Below are positions 1-6,285 of a stretch of 16,099 bases of DNA, in pieces. The translations under genes and the position numbers were made by a program. Positions within the stretch are counted from its first letter, which is position 1. Every line of letters starts with the position of its first letter. Source of the stretch: Planctomycetales bacterium. Lineage in GTDB: Bacteria > Planctomycetota > Planctomycetia > Isosphaerales > Isosphaeraceae. The stretch spans positions 1 to 16,099 of the forward strand of contig DAHZZC010000334.1 in NCBI GenBank assembly GCA_027435495.1. The letters are read 5' to 3'. The notes beneath the pieces are model-generated. The model saw only the letters and a program-made list of their open reading frames with translations, made no database searches and was not told where the DNA came from.

Positions 1-603
1 CTCAATCGGGATCGCGCCGGCAATGCAGCCGACATACGCCATCAGGTCGTTCCCCAGCTCGGGCGGCAACTCACGCTTCAGGGCAATGTCACTGACCGCA
101 AGCCGGCCGCCCGGCTTCAGAACCCGGGCGATCTCCCGGAAGACGGCCGGTTTGTCCGGCGCCAGGTTGATCACACAGTTCGAGATCACGCAGTCGACCG
201 AGGCGTCGGGAACCGGCAGTCGGTCGATCGTCGCCTGGTGGAACTCGACGTTGGTCAGGCCGGATTTCTCGGCGTTCCGCCGCGCCAGGTCGAGCATCTC
301 GGGGGTCATGTCGATGCCGATCGCCTTGCCGGTCGGCCCGACCTTGCGCGCTGCAAGGAACACGTCGAGGCCGCCGCCACTGCCAAGATCCACGACCGTC
401 TCGCCGGGACGCAGGTTCGCCGTGGCCGTGGGATTGCCGCAGGAGAGTCCCATGTTGGCCTCGGCGGGGATCGCCGCCAGTTCCTCGGGCGAATAGCCGA
501 ACGCCTCGGCAACCGCCTTCACACCCTGCTGGTCGGTCGAAAGCCCGATCCCGGCGACCGACCCATATTTGGACTTCACGGCCTCGATGATCGTTTCAGA
601 CAT
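1..603 (-). CDS. arsM: Arsenite S-adenosylmethionine methyltransferase ArsM, 3' end cut off by window edge
   Basis: Methylates As(III) with S-adenosylmethionine in the cytoplasm, giving methylated and volatile arsenicals. The 201 visible residues show a class I SAM-methyltransferase fold: motif I VVDLGSGGGLDV at about residues 70-81, the acidic IGIDMTPEML at about 95-104, and LKPGGRL at 162-168. The arsenic-binding cysteines fit the family: Cys55 in LSCGNP, Cys138/Cys143 in DCVISNC and Cys193 in YVGCIAGA. The family is usually about 265-280 aa, so roughly 65-80 C-terminal residues lie beyond the left edge. The ATG at 603 is supported by GAGGAG about 8 nt upstream. It is the last visible gene of the arsR-acr3-arsC-arsM operon, 40 nt after the phosphatase gene. 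The family assignment is firm from motifs; activity is inferred. Confidence 0.93.
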   Translation of the reverse strand, partial: MSETIIEAVKSKYGSVAGIGLSTDQQGVKAVAEAFGYSPEELAAIPAEANMGLSCGNPTATANLRPGETVVDLGSGGGLDVFLAARKVGPTGKAIGIDMTPEMLDLARRNAEKSGLTNVEFHQATIDRLPVPDASVDCVISNCVINLAPDKPAVFREIARVLKPGGRLAVSDIALKRELPPELGNDLMAYVGCIAGAIPIE

Positions 604-643
604 CGGACGGCTCCTCGGAATCGGAAAAGGTCTCGGTTCGGTC

Positions 644-1357
644 TCAACGCCGGGCCCGATGTTCGCGGGTCCGCATCATCACCCACAACATCAACCGCCC
701 GAGATCGTCCCGCCGCTCGGCGTACCGGGTGGCCTCCTCGGGCGTCTGGTCAAAGGTCTTTGGGTCGGGGAACGGGAGCGAGATCCGAAGGGCCGCACCC
801 CGGACCGCCGGACAACCGGCGTCGGCCTCGTCACAGACCATCAGGGCGGCGAAATCCTGCTGGGGGTTGCTCGGGTCATCGTACCGCTTCGAGAATTCGA
901 GGGTCTCCATCGGGGGCTCTCCCGCCGACCCCCATCGTACCCGGTAGATCGGATTCGCGGTGCCCGGCTCGCCCCGAGGCGCCTCCTCACCGGTCGGCTC
1001 GATCTCGATGCCGATCTCCTTCAGGCAGGCGACCGTGCCATGATAGAAAGCCGTGGGAGCCGTTCCGCCGCTGTGGAACCGGATCTCGGGAAGGCCGCAG
1101 TAGGCCGCGGCGAAATTCCCCATCGTCGCCCCCAGGATGCTCCGTCGGCTATTGCCGGTGCAGACGACCGTGATGTGGAGCGGCCGTTCCCTCGCGTGGT
1201 TTTCCGCGATCCAGGCCGCCAGCCTCTCGCCTGCTTTTCGGTGGCCCTCGTCGATCCGGTCGAACGAGCCCGCCAGCCGATCGAGGTGGGCGGCGAGTCC
1301 CGGTAGCAGACGCTGGCCGGAAGACGTCTCGAAATTCGGGGTCGATGGCTGGCTCAT
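644..1357 (-). CDS. arsC: Arsenate reductase-type low-molecular-weight phosphatase (ArsC, LMW-PTP fold)
   Basis: Probably reduces arsenate to arsenite for export by the neighbouring Acr3. The 237-aa protein has the LMW-PTP P-loop C-x5-R-S as VCTGNSRRS, with Cys66, Arg72 and Ser73. The general-acid Asp is Asp198 in FPDP. A second cysteine pair, Cys175 and Cys182 (MVCDEADAGCP), sits where a thiol relay could resolve the arsenate adduct. It is longer than thioredoxin-coupled ArsC (about 130-140 aa): it carries an N-terminal extension of about 58 residues and an insert around 121-165, a form I know from protein-tyrosine-phosphatase annotations in Bacteroidetes and planctomycetes. Its ATG overlaps the acr3 stop by 4 nt (ATGA), so translation is probably coupled. 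A role as a true tyrosine phosphatase cannot be excluded, but the operon argues for arsenate. Confidence 0.88.
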   Translation of the reverse strand: MSQPSTPNFETSSGQRLLPGLAAHLDRLAGSFDRIDEGHRKAGERLAAWIAENHARERPLHITVVCTGNSRRSILGATMGNFAAAYCGLPEIRFHSGGTAPTAFYHGTVACLKEIGIEIEPTGEEAPRGEPGTANPIYRVRWGSAGEPPMETLEFSKRYDDPSNPQQDFAALMVCDEADAGCPAVRGAALRISLPFPDPKTFDQTPEEATRYAERRDDLGRLMLWVMMRTREHRARR

Positions 1358-2466
1358 GAGAGAACTCCCTGACCGGCCGGTTCGCCGACCGGCGGCTCGA
1401 AGTATCGCCGCTGGAAAAACCGGGCGACGTTCACCAGGCCAATCAGAACCGGGACTTCCACCAGCGGTCCGATCACCGCGGCAAAGGCGGCGCCCGAGTG
1501 GATGCCGAAGACCGCGACGGCCACCGCGATGGCCAGTTCGAAGTTGTTGCTGGCCGCCGTGAACGAGAGCGTGGCCGTCTTCGCGTAGTCGGCTCCCAGC
1601 TTTCTCCCCGTCCAGAACGAGACCAGGAACATCACGATGAAGTAAATGAGCAGGGGCGCGGCGATCCGAAGCACGTCGAACGGGATGCGGACGATATTTT
1701 GCCCCTGGAGCGAGAACATCACGACGATCGTGAAGAGCAGCGCGACCAGGGTGATCGGGCTGATCGCGGGGAGGAATCGGTTCTCGTACCAGGATCGCCC
1801 CCGGGCCCTGACCAGCACCAACCGGGTCAGAATTCCGGCGAGGAACGGGACGCCCAGGTAGATGAAAACGCTCCGGGCGATCACCCCCATCGTGATCCCC
1901 GAGAGATCCACCTCGCCGAAGGAGTAGCCGAGCATCGGCGGCAGCACCTTGACGAAGAAGTAAGCATAGGCCGAGTAGCCAAACACCTGGAAGAGACTGT
2001 TGAAGGCGACCAGTCCGGCGGCATACTCGGCATCCCCCCCAGCCAGGTCATTCCAGACGATGACCATCGCAATGCAGCGGGCCAGCCCGATCAGGATCAG
2101 CCCGATGGCGTACTCGGGCCGGTCCGCCAGGAAGGCCAGCGCGAGGGCGAACATCAGCACAGGACCGATCACCCAGTTCTGGACCAGCGAGAGGCCCAGA
2201 ATTCTCGTGTTGCGGAAAACCCGGGGCAACTCCTCGTACCGGACCTTCGCCAGCGGAGGGTACATCATCAGGATGAGCCCAACCGCGATCGGGATCGAGG
2301 TCGTGCCGATCGAGAGACCCGTGATGCCCCGGACAACGGCCGGCGCGACGTTCCCGAGCAAAACGCCCAGAGCCATCGCCAGGAAGATCCAGAGTGTCAG
2401 AAAGCGGTCCAGAAAAGACAGCCGCCACCTCGTTCGGGGATGGCAGGTGATCCTGGCGGTCCTCAT
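1354..2466 (-). CDS. acr3: Arsenite efflux permease of the Acr3 (ArsB/BASS) family
   Basis: Inner-membrane arsenite/H+ antiporter that pumps As(III) out of the cell. The 370-aa protein is of normal Acr3 length and has about ten hydrophobic segments. The family signature around TM4 is present as GLARCIAMVIVWNDLAGG with the essential Cys131, and the later NNFELAIAVAVAVFG carries the conserved Glu310. I chose the ATG at 2466: GAGAGGAGAG lies just upstream, and the protein then starts in family style before the first membrane segment (LTLWIFLAMALGVLLG). The frame is open further upstream, to 2718, but that part overlaps arsR antiparallel to nothing meaningful and reads as low-complexity Ser/Ala. 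The stop overlaps the phosphatase start. A palindromic operator candidate lies 26-49 nt upstream of the start. Confidence 0.95.
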   Translation of the reverse strand: MRTARITCHPRTRWRLSFLDRFLTLWIFLAMALGVLLGNVAPAVVRGITGLSIGTTSIPIAVGLILMMYPPLAKVRYEELPRVFRNTRILGLSLVQNWVIGPVLMFALALAFLADRPEYAIGLILIGLARCIAMVIVWNDLAGGDAEYAAGLVAFNSLFQVFGYSAYAYFFVKVLPPMLGYSFGEVDLSGITMGVIARSVFIYLGVPFLAGILTRLVLVRARGRSWYENRFLPAISPITLVALLFTIVVMFSLQGQNIVRIPFDVLRIAAPLLIYFIVMFLVSFWTGRKLGADYAKTATLSFTAASNNFELAIAVAVAVFGIHSGAAFAAVIGPLVEVPVLIGLVNVARFFQRRYFEPPVGEPAGQGVLS

Positions 2467-2491
2467 CAAGGGCTCTCCTCTCGTCCGACTC

Positions 2492-2515
2492 CTATATGGG
2501 CTTCGGCGAATATAG
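2492..2515 (-). promoter_or_regulatory. Candidate ArsR operator / -10 region upstream of acr3
   Basis: A perfect inverted repeat CTATAT-N12-ATATAG sits in the 73-nt gap between arsR and acr3. Read on the minus strand one arm is CTATATTCGCC, nearly the same as CTATATTTGCC upstream of arsR; the other arm reads CTATATGGGC from the opposite strand. TATATT could also act as a -10 element. AT-rich dyads overlapping promoters are usual for ArsR-family repressors. The repeat is seen directly; binding is inferred. Confidence 0.6.
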
Positions 2516-2539
2516 CGGGACAAAAAAAGGTGGGAGGGG

Positions 2540-2908
2540 CTAAGGTTTGTCGCAGCAGGAGACCGCTCGTTCGAGCCGATGGCGGTCCTCAGCGAAGACT
2601 TCGGGGTCGCCGAGGCCGCTATCGAGGCAGCCGAGGAGGATGCGATGCAGACCGGTCCGGGGTCTTGCCAGGCGATAATGGACCCAGAGCCCCTGCTTGC
2701 GGCCGACGACCAGTCCATGCTTGCGGAGGTAGGCGAGGTGTCGGGAGACCGTGGGCTGAGAAAGCGCCAGGGCCTCGTGCAAATGGCAGACGCAGACCTC
2801 CTCGCGATCGCCGGAGAGCAGGTTCAGGAGGCGAAGGCGCACGGGGTCAGCAAACGCCTTGAGGAGGCGGGTGGAGTCGGCCAGGGCATCCGGGGTGGTC
2901 TTTTTCAT
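2540..2908 (-). CDS. arsR: ArsR/SmtB-family arsenic-responsive repressor
   Basis: A winged-helix repressor that leaves DNA on binding As(III). The 122-aa protein has the metal site on its alpha-3 helix as EVCVCHLHEAL: Cys39 and Cys41 match the ELCVCDLC motif of E. coli ArsR, but the third cysteine is His44. A vicinal Cys118-Cys119 pair near the C terminus could supply further thiol ligands. The recognition helix is LSQPTVSRHLAYLRKHGLV (about 49-67), followed by the wing GRKQGLWVHYRL. I prefer the ATG at 2908; an in-frame TTG at 2920 would add four residues but overlaps the operator candidate. No clear ribosome-binding site is seen. The gene ends in TAG, which here behaves as a normal stop, since the codons beyond it read as a short non-conserved tail. 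Confidence 0.93.
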   Translation of the reverse strand: MKKTTPDALADSTRLLKAFADPVRLRLLNLLSGDREEVCVCHLHEALALSQPTVSRHLAYLRKHGLVVGRKQGLWVHYRLARPRTGLHRILLGCLDSGLGDPEVFAEDRHRLERAVSCCDKP

Positions 2909-2915
2909 ACGTCTG

Positions 2916-2927
2916 GGCAAATATAGG
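2916..2927 (-). promoter_or_regulatory. Candidate ArsR half-site between arsR and ynfA
   Basis: CCTATATTTGCC on the minus strand, eight bases upstream of the arsR ATG, repeats the GCTATATTCGCC found upstream of acr3. Only one good arm is present; the expected second arm would overlap the arsR start codon and is degenerate. The site also lies about 45 nt upstream of the divergent ynfA start, so one bound repressor could affect both directions. The match is seen in the sequence; the regulatory role is inferred. Confidence 0.5.
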
Positions 2928-2972
2928 CTTCGAGGGAGGGCGGGGTCAAGGGCCTGGGAAATGAGGGATCGG

Positions 2973-3314
2973 ATGCCGAATTCTGTGGACGTGGCTCGAT
3001 CGATTGTGCTGTTCGTCGTTGCTGGGGTCTGTGAGATTGGCGGGGGCTGGTTGATCTGGAAGTGGCGGAGGGAGGGTTGGCCTGGGTGGTGGGGATTTCT
3101 GGGTGGGGTGGTTTTGATTTTCTACGGGATCATACCGACGTTTCAGACGAGCCAGTTCGGCCGGGTCTACGCGGTTTACGGCGGCTTTTTCATTGGGCTC
3201 TCGCTGCTCTGGGGGTGGGGTCTGGACGGCGACCGTCCCGACCGTGCGGATGTGGTCGGTTCGCTGATCGCGCTGGTGGGTGTCGGTCTGATGATGTACT
3301 GGCCGAGGCCGTGA
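2973..3314 (+). CDS. ynfA: YnfA/UPF0060-family small membrane protein
   Basis: A 113-aa inner-membrane protein with four hydrophobic segments (about residues 9-29, 38-56, 66-84 and 93-110). Signatures of UPF0060/YnfA are clear: CEIGGGWLIW in segment 1 (with Glu21), FGRVYAVYGG entering segment 3, and the DGDRPDRADVVGSLIALVGV loop and helix. E. coli YnfA has 108 aa. The family is related to small multidrug resistance transporters; its natural substrate is unclear. An ATG at 2961 would add four residues (MRDR); I chose 2973 because homologues begin close to the first helix and GAGGGA lies just upstream. It is divergent from arsR and shares its control region, so a role in metalloid or toxic-cation tolerance is plausible but only inferred. 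Confidence 0.88.
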   Translation: MPNSVDVARSIVLFVVAGVCEIGGGWLIWKWRREGWPGWWGFLGGVVLIFYGIIPTFQTSQFGRVYAVYGGFFIGLSLLWGWGLDGDRPDRADVVGSLIALVGVGLMMYWPRP

Positions 3315-3327
3315 CGGGGAGAGTCTG

Positions 3328-3564
3328 CTAGCGCTCGGATCGATCGGGGTTGAGGGGGTGGCCGACCTCGCCGGCGGCGAGGACGAGGGGACGGCCGCAT
3401 TTCGCGTGTGCTCGCTTGATGTCGCCGGCCCACCGCGCGAAGCTGACGACGTCGGTAAACGGCGGCTGGTCGCCGGAGGCGCCGCAGCCCCGACATTCCC
3501 AGCTCTGAACACCAATCCAGAAGAACCAGGGCAGTCCATTTGCGTGCTGGAGTTGGGGAATCAT
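3328..3564 (-). CDS. Small hypothetical protein with a putative zinc-ribbon (CxxC...HxxC)
   Basis: I do not recognise this 78-aa product. It has a tryptophan/phenylalanine-rich start (LPWFFWIGVQSW, residues 11-22), then Cys24-x2-Cys27 (ECRGCG) and His53-x2-Cys56 (RAHAKCG), a spacing that could bind one zinc ion. The composition, with several Trp and paired Cys/His, argues for real coding rather than a shadow frame of GC-rich DNA. It ends 13 nt from the convergent ynfA stop. The ATG at 3564 has only a weak GGAG upstream; the frame is open to 3663, but the extra residues look unstructured. No partner gene suggests a role. Confidence 0.5.
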   Translation of the reverse strand: MIPQLQHANGLPWFFWIGVQSWECRGCGASGDQPPFTDVVSFARWAGDIKRAHAKCGRPLVLAAGEVGHPLNPDRSER

Positions 3565-4003
3565 GCACTTACTCCGGTGCGTCCGGCCTCCGATCGGACC
3601 CTGGCGATCCCGGGTGATCGCCGCCCTGCTGATGCGGGCCACGATTGGGAGAAGTTTCTCCATTCTAGTTTATCCCGCCCTTGACTTCTGGGAAGAGCAT
3701 GGCGGATTGGGCCAGATCTTCCGCGAGGGGATGGCCCGTTCTGGGTGGCGGGCCGGCGGATCTCGGCCGATGGGTCGTCGGCCGTGCGTGATGATTTTAT
3801 TCACCAGGGCGATAGTGGGAAGGCGGAAGTCGGGGGCCGCGATCGATTTGGGGAGGCGTCGTCGGGGCGGGCAGGAGGCTTCGCGATCCGGGCGCCGGGC
3901 GGGTCGAGGGGGCCGATTGGGCCGGAGACGCCCGAGGCTCGGCCGGTTTACCGAAAAAATCGGATACTCTTCCCGAAAAAAACGATTCCATCGACCGAGG
4001 AGT
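3565..4003. other. Gene-poor GC-rich intergenic stretch with phased A-tracts near its end
   Basis: I see no convincing gene here; the open frames on both strands read as Arg/Gly/Pro-rich shadows. Two A-runs, A6 at 3954-3959 and A7 at 3976-3982, stand out against the GC-rich background. Their centres are about 22-23 bp apart, near two helical turns, just upstream of the promoter at 4004-4012. They could bend the DNA or serve as an upstream promoter element. Confidence 0.45.
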
Positions 4004-4012
4004 TGGTATAAT
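4004..4012 (+). promoter_or_regulatory. Extended -10 promoter for the RRM protein gene
   Basis: TGGTATAAT is a perfect TGN extended -10 with the consensus TATAAT hexamer (4007-4012). No good -35 lies at 17 bp (gattcc), which is usual for extended -10 promoters. Transcription would start near 4019, giving a leader of about 155 nt before the coding start at 4176. Confidence 0.6.
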
Positions 4013-4094
4013 ACCGCGAGGAGTACGAACGAGCTCGCGAAGTCGGACCCATCGGTAACGGCCCTCGCCCGCTTCTCTCGCCTCCCTGCCAGTC

Positions 4095-4148
4095 GGGCCG
4101 GCACTTCGGCCCCGTTCCCCTGGGACCTCGCGAGATCGTACGGGTCCC
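4095..4148 (+). promoter_or_regulatory. Structured 5' leader of the RRM gene: two hairpins
   Basis: Two potential RNA stems lie in the leader. GGGCCG (4095-4100) pairs with CGGCCC (4107-4112) around a 6-nt loop, and GGGACC (4122-4127) pairs with GGTCCC (4143-4148) around a 15-nt loop. The second ends 27 nt before the start codon. Long structured leaders are common for cold-shock RNA-binding proteins, so thermoregulated translation or autoregulation is possible. GC-rich DNA yields such stems by chance, so the evidence is modest. Confidence 0.35.
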
Positions 4149-4175
4149 GTTTTGTCCGATTGAGTGAGAAGCGCC

Positions 4176-4577
4176 TTGAAGAAGCTGTATGTCGGAAACT
4201 TGCCGTTCCAGGCCACCGGTTCCGACCTCGAAGAGCTGTTCGCCTGCTACGGCGAGGTCGTCAGCGCCCAGGTCGTGGAGGATCGCGACACCGGGCGTAG
4301 CCGAGGATTCGGGTTTGTCGAGATGGGCAACGACAACGAAGCCCAGGCCGCCATCGACGCCCTCCATGATCACGAGTACGGTGGCCGTCGCTTGACGGTC
4401 AACGAGGCCAAGGCCCGCGAGGCCCGCGGTGGCGGGGGTGGTGGCGGCGGCTACGGCGGCGGTGGTGGTGGCGGCTACGGCGGCGGCGGCGGCGGCCGGG
4501 GTCGTAGCGGCGGCGGTGGTGGTGGCGGTGGTCGCGGCGGCTACGGCGGTGGCGGCGGCGGCGGCGGCCGGTATTGA
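4176..4577 (+). CDS. Glycine-rich RRM RNA-binding protein
   Basis: A 133-aa single-stranded RNA-binding protein. One RNA recognition motif fills about residues 2-80, with RNP2 as LYVGNL (4-9) and RNP1 as RGFGFVEM (43-50), followed by a tail from about residue 85 made almost wholly of Gly with interspersed Tyr and Arg. This is the layout of cyanobacterial and planctomycete Rbp proteins and of plant glycine-rich proteins, tied to cold response and RNA chaperoning. The start is probably TTG at 4176, giving the family-like (M)KKLYVGNLPF, with GAGTGAGAAG just upstream; a GTG at 4164 would add four residues. The tail is written in GGC/GGT-rich DNA and is prone to length change. It has its own promoter and terminator and is therefore probably monocistronic. 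Confidence 0.92.
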   Translation: MKKLYVGNLPFQATGSDLEELFACYGEVVSAQVVEDRDTGRSRGFGFVEMGNDNEAQAAIDALHDHEYGGRRLTVNEAKAREARGGGGGGGGYGGGGGGGYGGGGGGRGRSGGGGGGGGRGGYGGGGGGGGRY

Positions 4578-4616
4578 TCGACCCGCGAATCGGGGTTCGA
4601 TCCGCGAAGTACCCGC

Positions 4617-4644
4617 AGAGGGAGTCCTGATCGGCTCCCTCTTT
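4617..4644 (+). terminator. Rho-independent terminator after the RRM gene
   Basis: AGAGGGAG (4617-4624) pairs perfectly with CTCCCTCT (4635-4642). One wobble and one further pair extend the stem to 10 bp around a 6-nt loop. A short, interrupted T-run (TTTCCTT, with its first T inside the stem) follows. It lies 40 nt after the RRM stop. The weak T-run lowers certainty. Confidence 0.6.
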
Positions 4645-4806
4645 CCTTGCGCGGAGAGTGCCGAGCCAGCCGGACTGTTCCTGTCTCCCTGGCGATCCGA
4701 GGACGGGGCTCGGTGGCGCGGGAAGTGGCGGCGCGGGTCGTCTCGTGGGTTGAGGTTGCGTGATTCGGTCCGCCTCTGATTGGGAAGCCACGGGGAAGTT
4801 CGACCC

Positions 4807-5901
4807 ATGCCTCGCCACCAAAGGCACCTCATCGTCCCGATGGTCCTGGTCCTGATGACCGCCTTCTCGTCGCCGGTTCGGGCCTGCACCGGGATCACGA
4901 TCAAGCCGAAGGACGGCTCGGTCATCTTCGCCCGGACCCTCGAATTCGCCGTGGACATCCAATCTCAGGTCATCGTCGTGCCAGGAGGTCGGGATCACGT
5001 TGGATCGACCGAGGCCGGCAGACCAGGCCTGCGCTGGAGGACGAGGTACGCGAGCGTTGGGATGAACGCCTGCGGTCGGACCCTCTTCGCCGACGGTCTG
5101 AATGAGAAGGGCCTGCACGTCGGCGTCTTTTACTTCCCCGGAACGGCTCAGTATCAGGCGATCGGGGCCTCGGACGAATCACGGGCCCTGGCGCCGCACG
5201 AGTTGGCGGGGTTTCTGCTGGGGACATCGGCGAACGTGGGCGAGGCGGTGGAGGCGGCCCGGGGCGTCCGGGTGGGTGCGGTGGTCCTCAAGGAATTTGG
5301 GTTTGTCCCGCCGTTGCACTTCATCGTCAACGACGCCGCGGGCCGGTCGGTCGTGCTGGAGCACGTTGGGGGCGAGTTGAAGGTCCACTCGAACCCGCTC
5401 GGCGTGATGTCGAACTCGCCGGCCTTCGACTGGCACATGACCAACCTGAGCAACTACGTCAACCTGACGGTGAGCGACGTGCCGAAACTCGACCTCGCGG
5501 GTGTGAGCCTGAAGGTGCTCGGTCAGGGCAGCGGGTTGCTCGGGCTCCCTGGCGACTTTACCCCGCCTTCGCGATTTGTCCGGGCGGTGGCGTTTTCCCA
5601 GTCGGCCCTGCCGGTGAAGACGGCCCGCGAGGGCGTCCTGCAAGCCTTCCACATCCTCAACCAGTTCGACATCCCGAAGGGGGCGGTACGGAATCTGGAG
5701 AAGGGGAAGCCGGCCGCCGACTAGACGCTCTGGACCAGCGCCTCGGATCTGAAGAACCTGCGGTACTACTTCAGGACCTATGAGAACAGCCGGATTCGAG
5801 TGATTGACCTGAAATCGCTGGACCTGGACGCCAGGGAGATCCGGACGATCCCGATCCGCGGCGAGGAGCGGTTTGAGGACGTGACCGGGGCCGCCCGGTG
5901 A
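4807..5901 (+). pseudogene. Secreted choloylglycine hydrolase / penicillin acylase-family (Ntn) protein interrupted by an in-frame TAG
   Basis: The frame encodes a linear-amide C-N hydrolase with an N-terminal-nucleophile fold. A signal peptide (hydrophobic core about 8-20) ends VRA just before Cys27, the expected catalytic nucleophile (CTGITI). Other family positions are present: Arg43 (FARTLEF), Asn99 (ADGLNEKGL), Asn203 (VMSNSPAFDWH) and Arg256 (PPSRFVRA). TAG at 5722-5724 ends translation after 305 aa. The same frame then runs on to TGA at 5899 with 58 clearly family-like residues, TLWTSASDLKNLRYYFRTYE and beyond. Family members read ADYTxWTSASDLKN here, so TAG replaces a single Tyr codon (TAC or TAT). 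Without readthrough the C-terminal strands of the core sheet are lost. Related enzymes act on bile salts, penicillin V or acyl-homoserine lactones; the substrate here is unknown. Confidence 0.85.
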
Positions 5902-6133
5902 AGGGTGCGAGAAGACGTCTTGATGCGTCTCGGCGCTCAGGGAAATGCCCGCCGCCGAAAGATTCGTGAGGACCGCGAAGAGCAGTCGATTGCCCTGTGT
6001 GTGGGTCTCAGGCCATTGTGCCCGGGTGTCTCCCATTTCTCGCGGACCGAGAAATGAGGAGCAGGCCAATCGCCGCGCCGCCTTCCTGGGCGGGTAAGCT
6101 GTAAGTCCAGCCTTGGCTTCACTTACAACCGAG
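5902..6133. other. Intergenic stretch with a hairpin and a dyad before the tRNA fragment
   Basis: I see no gene. CATTTCTCG (6034-6042) and CGAGAAATG (6048-6056) form a perfect 9-bp stem with a 5-nt loop; TCC/GGA extend it past one bulged A (6031-6060). There is no T-run, so it is a weak candidate for an mRNA-end hairpin of the upstream hydrolase gene. Confidence 0.4.
6100..6127. repeat. 28-bp dyad with TGTAAGT/ACTTACA arms beside the tRNA fragment
   Basis: TGTAAGT (6100-6106) and ACTTACA (6121-6127) are perfect inverted arms. The 14-bp spacer is itself nearly palindromic around AGCCTTGGCT, so 11 of 14 position pairs match. It ends six bases from the 3' end of the tRNA fragment. It may be the old tRNA transcript's terminator stem (on the minus strand, but without a T-run) or a recombination-protein site. 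Confidence 0.45.
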
Positions 6134-6177
6134 TGGAGGATAGGGGATTTGAACCCCCGACCTCTTGCATGCCATGC
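6134..6177 (-). other. 3' fragment of tRNA-Ala(GGC), probable attachment-site (att) remnant
   Basis: On the minus strand these 44 nt match tRNA positions 30-73: the end of the 5' anticodon stem, the anticodon loop ATGGCAT (U33, anticodon GGC), 3' stem GCAAG, variable loop AGGTC, T stem-loop GGGGGTTCAAATCCCCT and the 3' acceptor ATCCTCC with discriminator A. CCA is not encoded. Upstream of position 30 the sequence departs from a tRNA: the stem partner should be CTTGC but reads GTCGC, and no D arm or GGAGGAT 5' acceptor follows. Such 3' fragments are the usual scar left at the distal end of integrative elements that insert into tRNA genes. Given the orientation, the element and the restored tRNA should lie to the right. 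Confidence 0.75.
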
Positions 6178-6285
6178 GACGTATTGGCTTGCGCTGATGG
6201 AACGTGACCACCGATGGTGAAAAGGATAATCGACCGCCGATGCCGTTGCAAGCCCGAGCCATTCGAGCGTCGCGAGGCGTCGTCT

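Noticed and set aside
238..1306. Plus-strand open frames opposite arsM and arsC
   Set aside because: Shadow frames; the minus strand carries the SAM-binding and P-loop motifs.
1498..2862. A 454-codon plus-strand open frame opposite acr3 and arsR
   Set aside because: The minus strand encodes unmistakable Acr3 and ArsR; the plus translation is charged low complexity with no domain.
4586..4606. A tRNA T-arm-like GGGGTTCGATCC string after the RRM gene
   Set aside because: It overlaps nothing that could form the acceptor, D or anticodon arms; upstream is the RRM coding end and downstream the terminator.
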